From Actinomadura montaniterrae (GTDB lineage: Bacteria; Actinomycetota; Actinomycetes; Streptosporangiales; Streptosporangiaceae), in contig NZ_WBMR01000061.1 of assembly GCF_008923365.1 (NCBI RefSeq), positions 1 to 46,881 of the forward strand: 46,881 bases of DNA, read 5' to 3'. The notes under the pieces were generated by a model that was given only the letters and a program-made list of their open reading frames with translations, made no database searches and was not told the origin of the DNA. Every line of letters starts with the position of its first letter. Position 1 is the first letter of the stretch. A program made the position numbers and the translations under genes. Below, piece after piece: positions 10,040 through 18,506 of the stretch.

Positions 10040-11464
10040 TCAGGGGCGCAGGGACAGGCTGATCGTCTTGGTCTGGGCGTACTCGTGGAGGGCCTCGATG
10101 CCCTTCTCGCGTCCGTATCCGCTGGCCTTGAAGCCGCCGAACGGCGTCTCGACGCCGAGCGCGCCGCCGTTCACCGCCACCTGCCCCGCGTCGATCCGCT
10201 CGGCGACCCGCAGCCCGCGGGCCGCGTCGCCACTCCAGACCGCCGCGACGAGCCCGTAGTCGGTGTCGTTGGCGAGCGCGACCGCCTCGGCTTCGTCCGC
10301 GAACGGCATCGTGACGAGGACGGGCCCGAACACCTCCTCGCGGGCGATCCTGAGGCCGGGTGTCACCCCGGCGTAGACGGTCGGGCGGATGAACCGCCCG
10401 CCCGCACCGGGCCCGTCGTCGTAGGCGGACCCGCCGGTCACCGGGACCGCGCCCTGGCGCTTCGCGTCGGCGAAGTGCCCGAGGACCTTGCGGAACTGCG
10501 CCTCGGTGATCATCGGGCCGAAGTCGATGCCCGGCCGGAGCCGCTCGACCGCCTCCACGACACCGGCGACCACCGCGTCATGGGCGGACGCCTCGACGAG
10601 GAGGCGGGTCGTGGCGGAGCACACCTGCCCGGCATTGAACGCGACCGCCGACACCGCGGCGGCGATCGCCCGGTCGGTGTCGGCGTCGGCGAACACCACC
10701 AGCGGCGACTTGCCGCCGAGTTCGAGCGTCATCGGGACGAGCCGGTCGGCGGCGATCCCGGCCAGGAGCCGTCCGGTGGCGACCGAGCCGGTGAAGGTCA
10801 CGCGCCGCACTCCGGGATGGGCGGCGAGCGGCGCGCCCGCGTCGGGGCCGGTGCCCGTCACCACGTTCAGCAGCCCGTCCGGGAGCCCGGCCTCGCCGGC
10901 GAGGCGCGCCAGGCACAGCGTCGACACGGAGGTGAACTCCGACGGCTTGGCGACCAGCGCGTTCCCAGCGGCGAGCGCTGGGGCGAGGGCCCGGCACGCC
11001 TGGTTCAGGGGCAGGTTCCACGGGGTGATCGCCGCGACGACGCCGTACGGTTCGAGCCGCGTGTACGTGTGGTTCCCCGCGCCGAGGTCGATGGTGCGGC
11101 CGTGGTGGGCGCGCAGGATCCCGGCGTAGTAGCGGAAGTAGTCGGCCGACATGCCGACCTCCATGCGGAGCTGCGCCTCGGTCTTCCCGGTGCACGCCCG
11201 CTCCACTTCCATGAGCTCGCCGGCGCCGCTTTCGATGGCGCCGGCGGCGCGGTGCAGCACGTCGGCGCGCTCCGCGCCGGACCGTTCCGCCCAGCCCGGC
11301 TGCGCGGCGGCCGCCGCCGCCACGGCGCGGTCCGCGTCGGCTGCCGAGCCCGCGGCGATCTCGTCGCCCGGCAGCCGCGTCGAGGGGTCGACGGTGGGCA
11401 GGTAGCCGCCGTCCGCCGGTTCCGCGGGCCGGCCGCCGATCCAGTGCTGGTGACGAACGCCCAT
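10040..11464 (-). CDS. NAD(P)-dependent aldehyde dehydrogenase
   Basis: A 474-residue aldehyde dehydrogenase. TPWNLPLNQ, the GSVATGR coenzyme loop, LELGGKSP with the general-base glutamate, and NAGQVCSA with catalytic Cys282 are in the expected order. It would oxidise an aldehyde to an acid in the cytoplasm. It is separated by one base from the ferredoxin reductase gene upstream, so the two are co-transcribed behind the operator at 12473. It is clearly different from the two closely paired aldehyde dehydrogenases at 39054 and 42178. Being in one operon with an acyl reductase that makes aldehydes is notable: the cell could run the acid/aldehyde step in either direction. Confidence 0.9.
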   Translation of the reverse strand: MGVRHQHWIGGRPAEPADGGYLPTVDPSTRLPGDEIAAGSAADADRAVAAAAAAQPGWAERSGAERADVLHRAAGAIESGAGELMEVERACTGKTEAQLRMEVGMSADYFRYYAGILRAHHGRTIDLGAGNHTYTRLEPYGVVAAITPWNLPLNQACRALAPALAAGNALVAKPSEFTSVSTLCLARLAGEAGLPDGLLNVVTGTGPDAGAPLAAHPGVRRVTFTGSVATGRLLAGIAADRLVPMTLELGGKSPLVVFADADTDRAIAAAVSAVAFNAGQVCSATTRLLVEASAHDAVVAGVVEAVERLRPGIDFGPMITEAQFRKVLGHFADAKRQGAVPVTGGSAYDDGPGAGGRFIRPTVYAGVTPGLRIAREEVFGPVLVTMPFADEAEAVALANDTDYGLVAAVWSGDAARGLRVAERIDAGQVAVNGGALGVETPFGGFKASGYGREKGIEALHEYAQTKTISLSLRP

Positions 11465-11465
11465 G

Positions 11466-12446
11466 TCAGTCCTCGTAGACGACGGTGACGTGCTCGGTCG
11501 TCGGCTCGCCCTGGCAGGTGAGGACCCAGCCTTCGGCGACCTCGTCGTCCTCCAGCGCGTTGTTGACGCGCATCTTGGCCTCTCCTTCGGTGACCTGGGC
11601 CATGCACGTGGCGCAGTTGCCCGCTTCGCAGGAGAACGGCGGCACGAGCCCGGCTCTGCGCGCGCTCTGGAGCAGCGTCTCGCCGGCGCGCTGCGGGACG
11701 GTCTTCTTCTTGCCGCCCTGGGAGATCGTGACCGTGCCCTCCTTCTCCGGGCCCGCCGGCGCCTCGTCCGCCGCGGCGAACCGCTCGATGAAGATGCGGC
11801 CTTCCTCCACCCCCAGCGACAGCAGGGTGCTCTCCACGAGGTCCATGAACGGCGCCGGGCCGCAGATGTAGAAGTCGGCGTCCTGGTCTGCGCCGGTGAA
11901 GGCGCGGACCCGGTCGCCGGTGACGAGGCCGCGCTCGGCGTCGAGGTGGCGCTCGATCTCGAAGCGCCCGGGATGCCGGCCCGCCAGATCGGCGAGCTCG
12001 TCCCCGAAGATCACCGAGTCGCCGTCCCGGTCGGCCGCCAGCACCCGGACGCGCCGCTCGGTGGTGGCCAGCGCGCTCTTGACGAGGGACGCGATCGGCG
12101 TGATGCCGCTGCCCCCGCAGAACGCCACCAGCGGGGCCGCGGTCTCGCGCAGGCAGAACGCGCCCGCCGGGCGGGTGACCTCGACCAGGTCGCCGGGCCG
12201 GAGGTTGTCGAGCATCCAGTTGGAGACCAGGCCGCCCGGCACCCGCTTCACCGTCGTCCGCAGCTCGGTGTCGGTGTCCGGCGAGCTGGACATCGAGTAG
12301 CTGCGCAGGGTCCCGCAGGCCTTGAACGTGAGGAACTGGCCCGCGCGGTAGGAGAACGGCGCGTCGAGCGCGTAGGTCCGCGCGTCGGCCGTCTCGTCGA
12401 TGACCCGGGTGACCCGGACCGGATGGAAGCCATGGTCGTGCGCCAT
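11466..12446 (-). CDS. Ferredoxin-NAD(P)H reductase with C-terminal 2Fe-2S domain (oxygenase reductase, PaaE/KshB-like)
   Basis: A 326-residue electron-transfer protein. The order is an FAD domain (RSYSMSSSP near residue 50), an NAD(P) domain (CGGSGITP) and a C-terminal plant-type 2Fe-2S domain with Cys273, Cys278, Cys281 and Cys311. This is the layout of reductases feeding PaaA-type or Rieske oxygenases such as KshB. No matching oxygenase lies in the operon or window, so the partner is elsewhere, or the two P450s are served. The ATG at 12446 has almost no Shine-Dalgarno. An exact GAGAAT palindrome lies 27-41 bp upstream (12473-12487), so the gene heads a sub-operon within the longer minus run. 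Confidence 0.88.
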   Translation of the reverse strand: MAHDHGFHPVRVTRVIDETADARTYALDAPFSYRAGQFLTFKACGTLRSYSMSSSPDTDTELRTTVKRVPGGLVSNWMLDNLRPGDLVEVTRPAGAFCLRETAAPLVAFCGGSGITPIASLVKSALATTERRVRVLAADRDGDSVIFGDELADLAGRHPGRFEIERHLDAERGLVTGDRVRAFTGADQDADFYICGPAPFMDLVESTLLSLGVEEGRIFIERFAAADEAPAGPEKEGTVTISQGGKKKTVPQRAGETLLQSARRAGLVPPFSCEAGNCATCMAQVTEGEAKMRVNNALEDDEVAEGWVLTCQGEPTTEHVTVVYED

Positions 12447-12467
12447 ATATGGAATCTAGCTTCTCTG

Positions 12468-13448
12468 TCATAGAGAATGCAATTCTCCAGCCGGGATCGC
12501 GAGCGTCGGGCACCGCGTGCGGAGGAAGTCGTGCGGGTATCCGAGGTCGACGCGGGTGGCCTCGTCCAGCCGCGCCGCCTGCTCGCCGTCCAGCCGGACG
12601 TCCAGCGCGCCGAGGTTGTCGCGGATCTGCGCGGGCCTGCTGGCGCCCAGCACCGGCGTGACGCCCTGCCTCAGCAGCCAGGCGAGCGCGACGCGCGCGG
12701 TCGTGGTGCCGATCTCCGCCGCCACGGCCGCGGCGGCGTCCACCGCCCGCCGCAGCCCCGGGTACAGCGCCTTCGCCCGGCCGCCCGGCTCCTTGCCCGC
12801 GAGGAGGCCGCGCGCGAGCGGGCTCCACCCGCTCACGGACAGCCCGAGCGACGCCGCCATCGGCAGGAGTTCGCGCTCCACCGTGCGGGCCGCCAGCGAG
12901 TACTCCACCTGCAGCGCGCAGAAGGCGCTCCACCCGCGCAGCTCGGCGATGGCCTGCGACCGCGCGATCACCCATGCGGGCGTGTTGCTGACGCCGATCG
13001 CCAGGACCTTGCCCGCCCGGACGAGGTCGTCGAGTCCGCGCAGGGTCTCCTCGGCCGGCGTGCACTGGTCCCACGCGTGCACCCACAGCAGGTCGACGTG
13101 GTCGGTGCCGAGCCGCCGCAGGCTCGTCTCGACGCTGCGGCGCATGCTCTTGCGGTGGCCGCCGCCGGAGTTGGCGTCGTCGCCGGCCGGCAGCGCGAAC
13201 TTGGTCGCGACCACCACCGCGTCGCGCTCGGCGGCGATCAGCCGGCCGACGATCGTCTCGCTCTCGCCGCCGGAGTAGACGCCGGCGGTGTCGACGAAGT
13301 TGCCGCCCGCCGCCCGGTACGCGGCGTAGATGGCGCGGTAGGCGTCCTCGCCCGCGCCGGCCGTCCGGCCGCCGGAGCCGAACGTCATGGTGCCGAGGCA
13401 CAGCTCGCTGACCCGCATGCCGGAGCGGCCGAGGAGCCGGTGCCGCAT
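12468..13448 (-). CDS. Aldo/keto reductase
   Basis: A 326-residue aldo/keto reductase. The tetrad is visible: Asp in NFVDTAGVYSGG, the following Tyr, Lys in VATKFALP and His in DLLWVHAWD. The ending LGASRPAQIRDNL forms the NADPH phosphate pocket. It would reduce an aldehyde or ketone. A start at 13481 is in frame, but ATG 13448 has GGGAGG at good distance and avoids overlap with the preceding gene, so it is preferred. Its last codons contain the GAGAAT operator of the next gene. It follows the LuxC-like reductase and could consume the aldehyde made there (inference). Confidence 0.86.
   Translation of the reverse strand: MRHRLLGRSGMRVSELCLGTMTFGSGGRTAGAGEDAYRAIYAAYRAAGGNFVDTAGVYSGGESETIVGRLIAAERDAVVVATKFALPAGDDANSGGGHRKSMRRSVETSLRRLGTDHVDLLWVHAWDQCTPAEETLRGLDDLVRAGKVLAIGVSNTPAWVIARSQAIAELRGWSAFCALQVEYSLAARTVERELLPMAASLGLSVSGWSPLARGLLAGKEPGGRAKALYPGLRRAVDAAAAVAAEIGTTTARVALAWLLRQGVTPVLGASRPAQIRDNLGALDVRLDGEQAARLDEATRVDLGYPHDFLRTRCPTLAIPAGELHSL
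12473..12487. promoter_or_regulatory. Operator GAGAAT-GCA-ATTCTC inside the 3' end of the aldo/keto reductase gene
   Basis: An exact copy of the window's shared palindrome, positioned 27 bp upstream of the ferredoxin reductase start at 12446 (minus strand). It lies within the last codons of the aldo/keto reductase gene, so the coding end doubles as an operator. Read on the minus strand, the centre gives TTGCAT as a weak -10. This is the only exact copy that overlaps a coding end, and it suggests an internal promoter in the minus-strand run. Confidence 0.75.
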
Positions 13449-13467
13449 GCCCGCCTCCCGTCCGGGC

Positions 13468-14877
13468 TCAGGCATCGTCATCGACCACCCAGTGGACCAT
13501 CCGGTGCAGCGGGTACATCGCGTCGTGCGGGTTGCCGAGGCTGCTCTTGAGCGCGCTGCCGAGCTTCACCACCCGCTGGACGCCGGCGGTGGCGAGCCGG
13601 TCGCGCAGCTCGGCCTTCAGGTGCGCCGGGTAGACGCCGACGGTCTGCGTCGCCACCGTCGCGTGCTCGGCGGCGTCGAGCACGTCGAGGACCGGTACGA
13701 CGTTGACCGTCTTGTTCGTCGGATGGAAGTCGACCGGCTCGGGGGAGCGCACGACGAGGCCCCGGCCGTCGTGGCCGCCCCAGACCCGGTAGTCCGGCTC
13801 CAGGAAGCGCAGCCCCTCGACGGCCTCGCGGATGTCGGCGGGCGGCCGCGGGCCGACCGCGGAGCCGAACTCGCGGTCCACGCCCATCCGCTCGCACAGC
13901 AGCGCGCAGAAGCGATCGACCTGGTCGAGGGTGCCCTCGACGAAGACCTGCCGGGGCGCCACGCAGGCGTCCTGGTTGTAGACGGTCGCGTCGGCGGCGG
14001 CGAGGTCGGCCGCCTCCCGCAGCCGCTCTTCCGATGCGAACGCCTCCCGGCCGACGACCGCCATCGACACCTTCGGGTCGAACGAGATCAGCTGGAATCC
14101 CGGGGCGACGTACTTCGCGGCGTTGGCGATCGCCTCGCCGCCGCCCCAGGCGACGAGCTTGTCGAAGTACTGCGACCGGTACAGGACGTTCTCGACCCGC
14201 GCGTCGCCGCCCCGCCAGTACACCGCCGACATGGAGCGGAGCACCGGGTGGTCCGGCGCGATGTCGGCCATGGTGCGCAGGACCGCGACCGTCGTGAACG
14301 GGTCGCCCGACGGCATCTTGAACACGTTGACCGCCTTGACCAGCGCGGCGTCGGCGACCGACATCATCGCGCCGCTCGGCGAGTTGCCCGCGAGCATGTG
14401 CACCAGGCGGGGCGGGAACGCCCGCACCCGGCTGACGTTGCCGGCCGGGTCGGTGTGCTCCACCCAGCCGTCCAGGACGTCCAGGCTCCCGAACGTCCGG
14501 CGCAGCCGGTACTCCAGCGCCTCCCTGGTCAGGAACTGGCCGGGACGGCGGTAGGTGTTCTCGACGACGCGCCGCGGGAGCGGGCTGACCCGCAGCGTCA
14601 TCTCCAGCGACTCCTGCAGGTACGGGTTCGTCTCCAGGACGAACCGCCGTCCCGTCTCCACCAGCAGGTCGATGATCTCCGAGATCGGGACGTCGAAGGC
14701 GGGGCCCGGCCGCGTCCGCGGCTCGAACAGCTCGTCCAGCCGCAGCGCGGGTGTGGCGAACGGGACGCCGAAGTCCCGCGACATGTACTCGGCGTCCTCG
14801 CCCCAGACCAGCCGGCCCCGGACGAAGTGCGGCACCCGGATCGTCGTCCGCGCGCCGGCGGTGGTGCTCGTGCTCAT
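13468..14877 (-). CDS. LuxC-like acyl reductase (acyl-CoA/acyl-protein to aldehyde)
   Basis: A 469-residue homologue of LuxC, the NADPH-dependent acyl reductase of fatty acid reductase complexes, distantly related to aldehyde dehydrogenases. The active-site cysteine is probably Cys305 in NQDACVAPR, and MLAGNSPSG and LISFDPKVS match conserved parts of the family. It would reduce an acyl group, received as CoA ester or from the LuxE-like partner, to an aldehyde. The LuxE-like gene ends 10 bp upstream, and the aldo/keto reductase starts 19 bp downstream. There are no luxAB or luxD genes here, so this is a catabolic or biosynthetic use of the Lux reductase chemistry and not light production. Confidence 0.83.
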   Translation of the reverse strand: MSTSTTAGARTTIRVPHFVRGRLVWGEDAEYMSRDFGVPFATPALRLDELFEPRTRPGPAFDVPISEIIDLLVETGRRFVLETNPYLQESLEMTLRVSPLPRRVVENTYRRPGQFLTREALEYRLRRTFGSLDVLDGWVEHTDPAGNVSRVRAFPPRLVHMLAGNSPSGAMMSVADAALVKAVNVFKMPSGDPFTTVAVLRTMADIAPDHPVLRSMSAVYWRGGDARVENVLYRSQYFDKLVAWGGGEAIANAAKYVAPGFQLISFDPKVSMAVVGREAFASEERLREAADLAAADATVYNQDACVAPRQVFVEGTLDQVDRFCALLCERMGVDREFGSAVGPRPPADIREAVEGLRFLEPDYRVWGGHDGRGLVVRSPEPVDFHPTNKTVNVVPVLDVLDAAEHATVATQTVGVYPAHLKAELRDRLATAGVQRVVKLGSALKSSLGNPHDAMYPLHRMVHWVVDDDA

Positions 14878-14887
14878 GACCCGCTCC

Positions 14888-16183
14888 TCACGCGTCGACG
14901 AAGCCGCGGACGTAGGCGTCGATGGTGCCGGCGCACGTGATCTTGTCGCCGTCGGGCAGGTCGGAGTACCGGGTGATCTCGTCGAACACGGTGGGGCCGG
15001 GACCGCCGCACGGGCAGCCGGTGAGGTCGGCGCGGATCCGGTCGCCGGAGATCGTGCCGCCCCACCGCCCGTCGACGGTCATGTCGAAGAAGGCGGCACG
15101 GCCTTCCACCTGCCCGTCCGAGACCTCCGCGAACGACTCGCCGTCCCGGTCCAGCACGAACAGCGTGAGCTGCGGCGGGACGTGGTAGCGGCCCTCCGGG
15201 CACTTCGGCATCCGGACGTTCAGCTCCTGCATCGAGTAGTAGTGCAGGAGCCGCTCGGGCGCGACGTTCAGGGTGCGGGAGATGCGCGACCGGTAGTCCG
15301 GTGGCAGCGCCAGGCCCTTCAGGCCGCCTCCGGAGCTCAGCGCGTTGTCCCCGGTGAGGTCGCCCTCCGCGAGGCCGCGCTCGGCCAGGGCCTCGCAGAG
15401 CCGGAAGGCCAGCGGGAACGTCGTGGTGAAGAACATGCGCTCCGCGCGGTGCGCGATGACCTGGTCCGCGATCCGGCCCAGGCGCTCGGTCACCTCGGCC
15501 TGCCGCCGCGCCGCCTCCGCCTCGAAGGCGGCGACCTCGTCGGGCCGCGCGGTGCCGTCGGCCATGGCCCGCCGCATCGCGGTGAGCCGCGCCATGTAGC
15601 GGTGGTGGCCCTCCGGCGCGGCCTTCTCGGCGACCGCGATGCCGTCGGGCCGGTGGTACGCGCCGACGACCATGTCGCGGAAGATCCGGTGCGAGGTGAC
15701 GCTGGTCGGCGGGCCGAGGGGCAGGACGTGCCAGGTGCGCTCGGGCGGCATGCCGAGCGCCGTCAGGCACTCGACGAAGTTCCGCAGCGAGACGTCGCGG
15801 TCCCGCTTGGTCTTGTTGAGGAAGGAGTTCTTGCCGCTCGTGCCGCTGGAGCTGGACGCGAGATGCCCGGCGGCCTCCAGCCGGGCGATCCAGCCGTCGA
15901 CGTCCTCGACGCCGGAGACGTCCACGTTCTCGACCCTGTACGTGGACAGCGAGTCCAGCCAGCGGTTCATCTGCGCCCACCGGCCCTTGGCGACCAGCGA
16001 CTCCGGATAGCTCTTGTAGGTGGTGTGCGGGAAGAGCAGCGGGACCATGTCCTCGGGGGACCGTATCGCCGCGATGCCCTCCGCCTCTGCGCGCTGCGCG
16101 AGCACGGGGACCTGCGTGCGGCGCTCCTGGAAGCGCGCGTCCAGTTCCTCGGCATCGCCCCGCCGACCTGCTGCCACGGGCAT
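14888..16183 (-). CDS. LuxE-like acyl-protein synthetase
   Basis: A 431-residue adenylate-forming protein like LuxE. Residues 110-120 hold a phosphate-binding loop (SSGTSGKNS), followed by MFFTTTFPLAFR and a C-terminal CPCGG turn similar to LuxE and PaaK ligases. LuxE activates a fatty acid with ATP, takes the acyl group on a cysteine and hands it to LuxC. The ATG at 16183 has a GAGGAGG ribosome site 7 bp upstream; the frame continues open upstream, but that part overlaps the divergent TetR gene. It is the first gene of the nine-gene minus operon. The intergenic palindrome at 16215-16242 is probably its operator. The natural acid is unknown. Confidence 0.82.
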   Translation of the reverse strand: MPVAAGRRGDAEELDARFQERRTQVPVLAQRAEAEGIAAIRSPEDMVPLLFPHTTYKSYPESLVAKGRWAQMNRWLDSLSTYRVENVDVSGVEDVDGWIARLEAAGHLASSSSGTSGKNSFLNKTKRDRDVSLRNFVECLTALGMPPERTWHVLPLGPPTSVTSHRIFRDMVVGAYHRPDGIAVAEKAAPEGHHRYMARLTAMRRAMADGTARPDEVAAFEAEAARRQAEVTERLGRIADQVIAHRAERMFFTTTFPLAFRLCEALAERGLAEGDLTGDNALSSGGGLKGLALPPDYRSRISRTLNVAPERLLHYYSMQELNVRMPKCPEGRYHVPPQLTLFVLDRDGESFAEVSDGQVEGRAAFFDMTVDGRWGGTISGDRIRADLTGCPCGGPGPTVFDEITRYSDLPDGDKITCAGTIDAYVRGFVDA

Positions 16184-16214
16184 GACGCCTCCTCGGCTGT
16201 AGGGGTCCGGTGGA

Positions 16215-16242
16215 AAAAACCATACTGATGAGTCTAGTTTTT
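16215..16242. promoter_or_regulatory. Imperfect palindrome between the LuxE-like gene and divergent TetR
   Basis: The arms AAAAAC-N2-T-ACT and AGT-N3-GTTTTT flank a GATG centre; most positions of the 12-bp arms pair. It lies between the divergent starts at 16183 (minus) and 16274 (plus), in an AT-rich island. TAGTTT (16235-16240) could serve as -10 for the TetR gene. It differs from the GAGAAT palindrome, so the TetR at 16274 probably controls itself and the LuxE/LuxC operon through this site. Confidence 0.5.
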
Positions 16243-16273
16243 GGCCAGACCCCGTTCTGGCAGACTTCCGTGC

Positions 16274-16942
16274 ATGTCGCCATCGGACGCTTCCGGCGCC
16301 CCGCCGCCGCGGACGCGGTCCCGCCGCGGCGGGCGGCCCACGCTGGAGGAGGCGGCGGAACTGGACCGCGCCGTCCGCGACGCCGCGCTGAGCCTGTTCC
16401 TGGAGCACGGCTACGAGGGCACGTCGATGGACGCCATCGCGCGCGTCGCCGGCACCACCAAGGCGTCGCTCTACGCCCGGTTCAAAGGCAAGGAGGAGGT
16501 CTTCGCCTCCGTCCTGCGGCAGGCCGTCCCCGACCCCGACTGGCCCGGGACCGAGCCCGCCGCCCCGGACCTCGACGACCTGGAGGGCGCGCTGACGGCC
16601 ATCGCGCGCACCGCGCTGCGCCGGGCGCTGGACCCGTCGATGGTCAGGCTGAGCAGGATCGCCGTCGCGCACGCGTCGCGGTTCCCCGACCTGGCGAGCC
16701 GCGCCTACGCGGCCGGTCACTTCCCGCGCAGGCCGCTCCTCGTCGAGCTGCTCCGGCGGCACGCCGCCACCGGGGCGATCCAGGCCGACGAGCCCGAGAT
16801 CCTGGCCGAGCACTTCATCGCCATGGTCTCGGGCATGCCGGCGCGGCTCGCCTCGTTCGGCGTCGAGCGCGACGAGGCCACCTGGGAGCATCACACGCAG
16901 GTCGCCGTGCGGCTGTTCCTGCGCGGCCTGCGGCCCGGCTGA
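16274..16942 (+). CDS. TetR/AcrR-family transcriptional regulator
   Basis: A 222-residue TetR-type repressor. After a basic lead (GRPTLEEAAELDRAVRDAAL) the helix-turn-helix is TSMDAIARVAGTTKASLYARFKGKEEVF, shown here as a description of residues about 50-77, followed by a ligand-binding helical domain. ATG 16274 is chosen; a TTG at 16241 is in frame but lies in the palindrome. It is divergent from the LuxE/LuxC operon and ends 18 bp before the convergent SDR. By position it is the local regulator of that operon, acting on the palindrome at 16215-16242 and responding to a small ligand, perhaps an acyl-CoA (inference). Confidence 0.88.
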   Translation: MSPSDASGAPPPRTRSRRGGRPTLEEAAELDRAVRDAALSLFLEHGYEGTSMDAIARVAGTTKASLYARFKGKEEVFASVLRQAVPDPDWPGTEPAAPDLDDLEGALTAIARTALRRALDPSMVRLSRIAVAHASRFPDLASRAYAAGHFPRRPLLVELLRRHAATGAIQADEPEILAEHFIAMVSGMPARLASFGVERDEATWEHHTQVAVRLFLRGLRPG

Positions 16943-16960
16943 TCCCCGGCGCGCCCCGGG

Positions 16961-17704
16961 TCAGGGGAGGGACTCCGAACGCTGGACGGTCCCGGTGATG
17001 CCGCCCGCGTCCTGGGCGGCCAGCAGCACCGCCGCCCTCCCCATGGCCTCCGGCGGCTCGACCATCTCGTCCGGGATCTCCGTGCCGCCCCCTCCGGCGA
17101 TCCAGCCTTCGGTGATGACGACACGGGACGGCGCCAGGCAGTTCACCGCGATGTTGTCGGGCCTGAGGTCGGCGGCCAGGCCGAGGTAGAGGCGTTCGAC
17201 GGCGGCCTTGGAGACCCAGTAGGCGTTCGCGCCGCGGCCGGTCATCCCGACCCCCGACGTCGTCACCGCCACCAGCGAGCCGCCCCCGCGCGCCCTGATG
17301 TGCGGGATGACGGCCCTGGTCACCAGGAAGACGCCGGTCAGGTTGACGTCGAGGCACCGCTGCCAGCGCCGCAGCGGCGTCGACTCGACCGGGCCGAGCC
17401 AGAGGACCCCGGCGTTGGCGATCAGGATGTCGATGCCGCCGAACGCGTCCGCGGTCGCCGCCACCGCCGCCGCGACCGAGTCCTCGCTGGTGACGTCGCA
17501 GGGCACGGCGAAGGCGCGGCCGCCCGCCGCGGTGATCCGGCCGGCGACCGAGTGGATCGTGCCGGGCAGCCGCCCCTCGCGTTCGGACCGCGCGGCGACG
17601 GCGACCCCGGCGCCCGCCTCCGCGAGCGCCAGCGCCACCGTCCGCCCGATGCCGCGGCTGGCGCCGGCGACGAACGCGACCTTGCCGGTGAGGGGTCCGG
17701 TCAC
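16961..17704 (-). CDS. Short-chain dehydrogenase/reductase
   Basis: A 247-residue classical SDR with GASRGIGR (cofactor loop), ANAGV (NNAG position), a Ser in VTTSGVG and the YWVSK catalytic Tyr/Lys. A small insertion after strand 2 (SEREGRLPGTIHS) is seen in many actinobacterial relatives. It likely interconverts a hydroxyacyl and ketoacyl group with NAD(P). The GTG start overlaps the stop of the SDR upstream as GTGA, so the two are coupled. They share the bidirectional operator at 18507 with the divergent ligase operon. The substrate cannot be assigned. Confidence 0.85.
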   Translation of the reverse strand: MTGPLTGKVAFVAGASRGIGRTVALALAEAGAGVAVAARSEREGRLPGTIHSVAGRITAAGGRAFAVPCDVTSEDSVAAAVAATADAFGGIDILIANAGVLWLGPVESTPLRRWQRCLDVNLTGVFLVTRAVIPHIRARGGGSLVAVTTSGVGMTGRGANAYWVSKAAVERLYLGLAADLRPDNIAVNCLAPSRVVITEGWIAGGGGTEIPDEMVEPPEAMGRAAVLLAAQDAGGITGTVQRSESLP

Positions 17705-18468
17705 TTCGGCGGGAACCGCAGCGCGCCGTCGAGGCGGATGACCTCGCCGTTGAGGTAGTCGTTCTCGCAGATGTGCTGGACGAGCGCGGCGTACTCCGGG
17801 GTGCGGCCCATGCGCTTCGGGTGCGGCACCTGCGGCCCCCAGTACGCCTCCAGCTGGTCGCCCGCCTTGCCGTAGGCCGGGGTCAGGAACGTCCCCGGCG
17901 CGATGGTGACGACGCGGATGCCGAGCGGCGACAGATCGCGCGCGGCGACGACGGTCATGCCGACGACCCCGCCCTTGGCGGCGGCGTAGGGGATCTGGCC
18001 GATCTGCCCCTCGTAGGCGGCGATGGAGGCGGTGTTGACGATGACGCCGCGGGCGCCGTCCTCCGAGGCGGGCTCCTGCTTCCCGATCGCGGCGGCGGCC
18101 AGGCGCATCACGTTGAAGACGCCGGTCAGGTACACCTCGATGGTCGTGCGGAAGCCGGCGAGGTCCAGGGGAGAGCCGTCCTTGCCGACGAGCCGGCCGC
18201 CGCTGGCCGGCCCGCCGTGGGCGTCCACGGAGATGCGCAGCGGTCCCGCCGCCTCCGCCTCGGCCAGCGCCGCGAGGACGGAGTCCTCGTCGGTGGCGTC
18301 GGTCCGCACGTAGCGGACGCCGAGCTCGTCCTCCAGCGCCTTGCCCTTGTCGTCGGCGAGGTCGGCGACGACCACCTCGGCCCCGGCCGCGCGGAGGCGG
18401 CGGACGGTGGCCTCGCCGAGCCCGCCGGCGCCGCCGACGACGATCGCGGAACTGCCCTCGATCTGCAT
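17701..18468 (-). CDS. Short-chain dehydrogenase, 3-hydroxyacyl-CoA dehydrogenase type 2-like
   Basis: A 255-residue SDR. VVGGAGGLGEATVRRL is the cofactor loop, Ser in NTASIAAYEG and YAAAK form the active site, and the C-terminal IAPGTFLTPAYG, HPKRMGRTPEYAALV and NGEVIRLDGALR are typical of the HSD17B10/short-chain 3-hydroxyacyl-CoA dehydrogenase group. It would oxidise a 3-hydroxyacyl-CoA to the 3-ketoacyl-CoA, the step before the thiolase encoded divergently at 19981. ATG 18468 follows GAGGG. Its promoter region is shared with the ligase operon; on this strand the operator centre reads TGCTAT. Confidence 0.86.
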   Translation of the reverse strand: MQIEGSSAIVVGGAGGLGEATVRRLRAAGAEVVVADLADDKGKALEDELGVRYVRTDATDEDSVLAALAEAEAAGPLRISVDAHGGPASGGRLVGKDGSPLDLAGFRTTIEVYLTGVFNVMRLAAAAIGKQEPASEDGARGVIVNTASIAAYEGQIGQIPYAAAKGGVVGMTVVAARDLSPLGIRVVTIAPGTFLTPAYGKAGDQLEAYWGPQVPHPKRMGRTPEYAALVQHICENDYLNGEVIRLDGALRFPPK

Positions 18469-18506
18469 CGCGTTACCCTCTCTTGCAAGTAGGAATCTTG
18501 ATGAGA

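Noticed and set aside
13468..16183. A bioluminescence (lux) operon
   Set aside because: There is no luxA/luxB pair or luxD. The two LLM proteins are single-subunit relatives typical of F420 enzymes.
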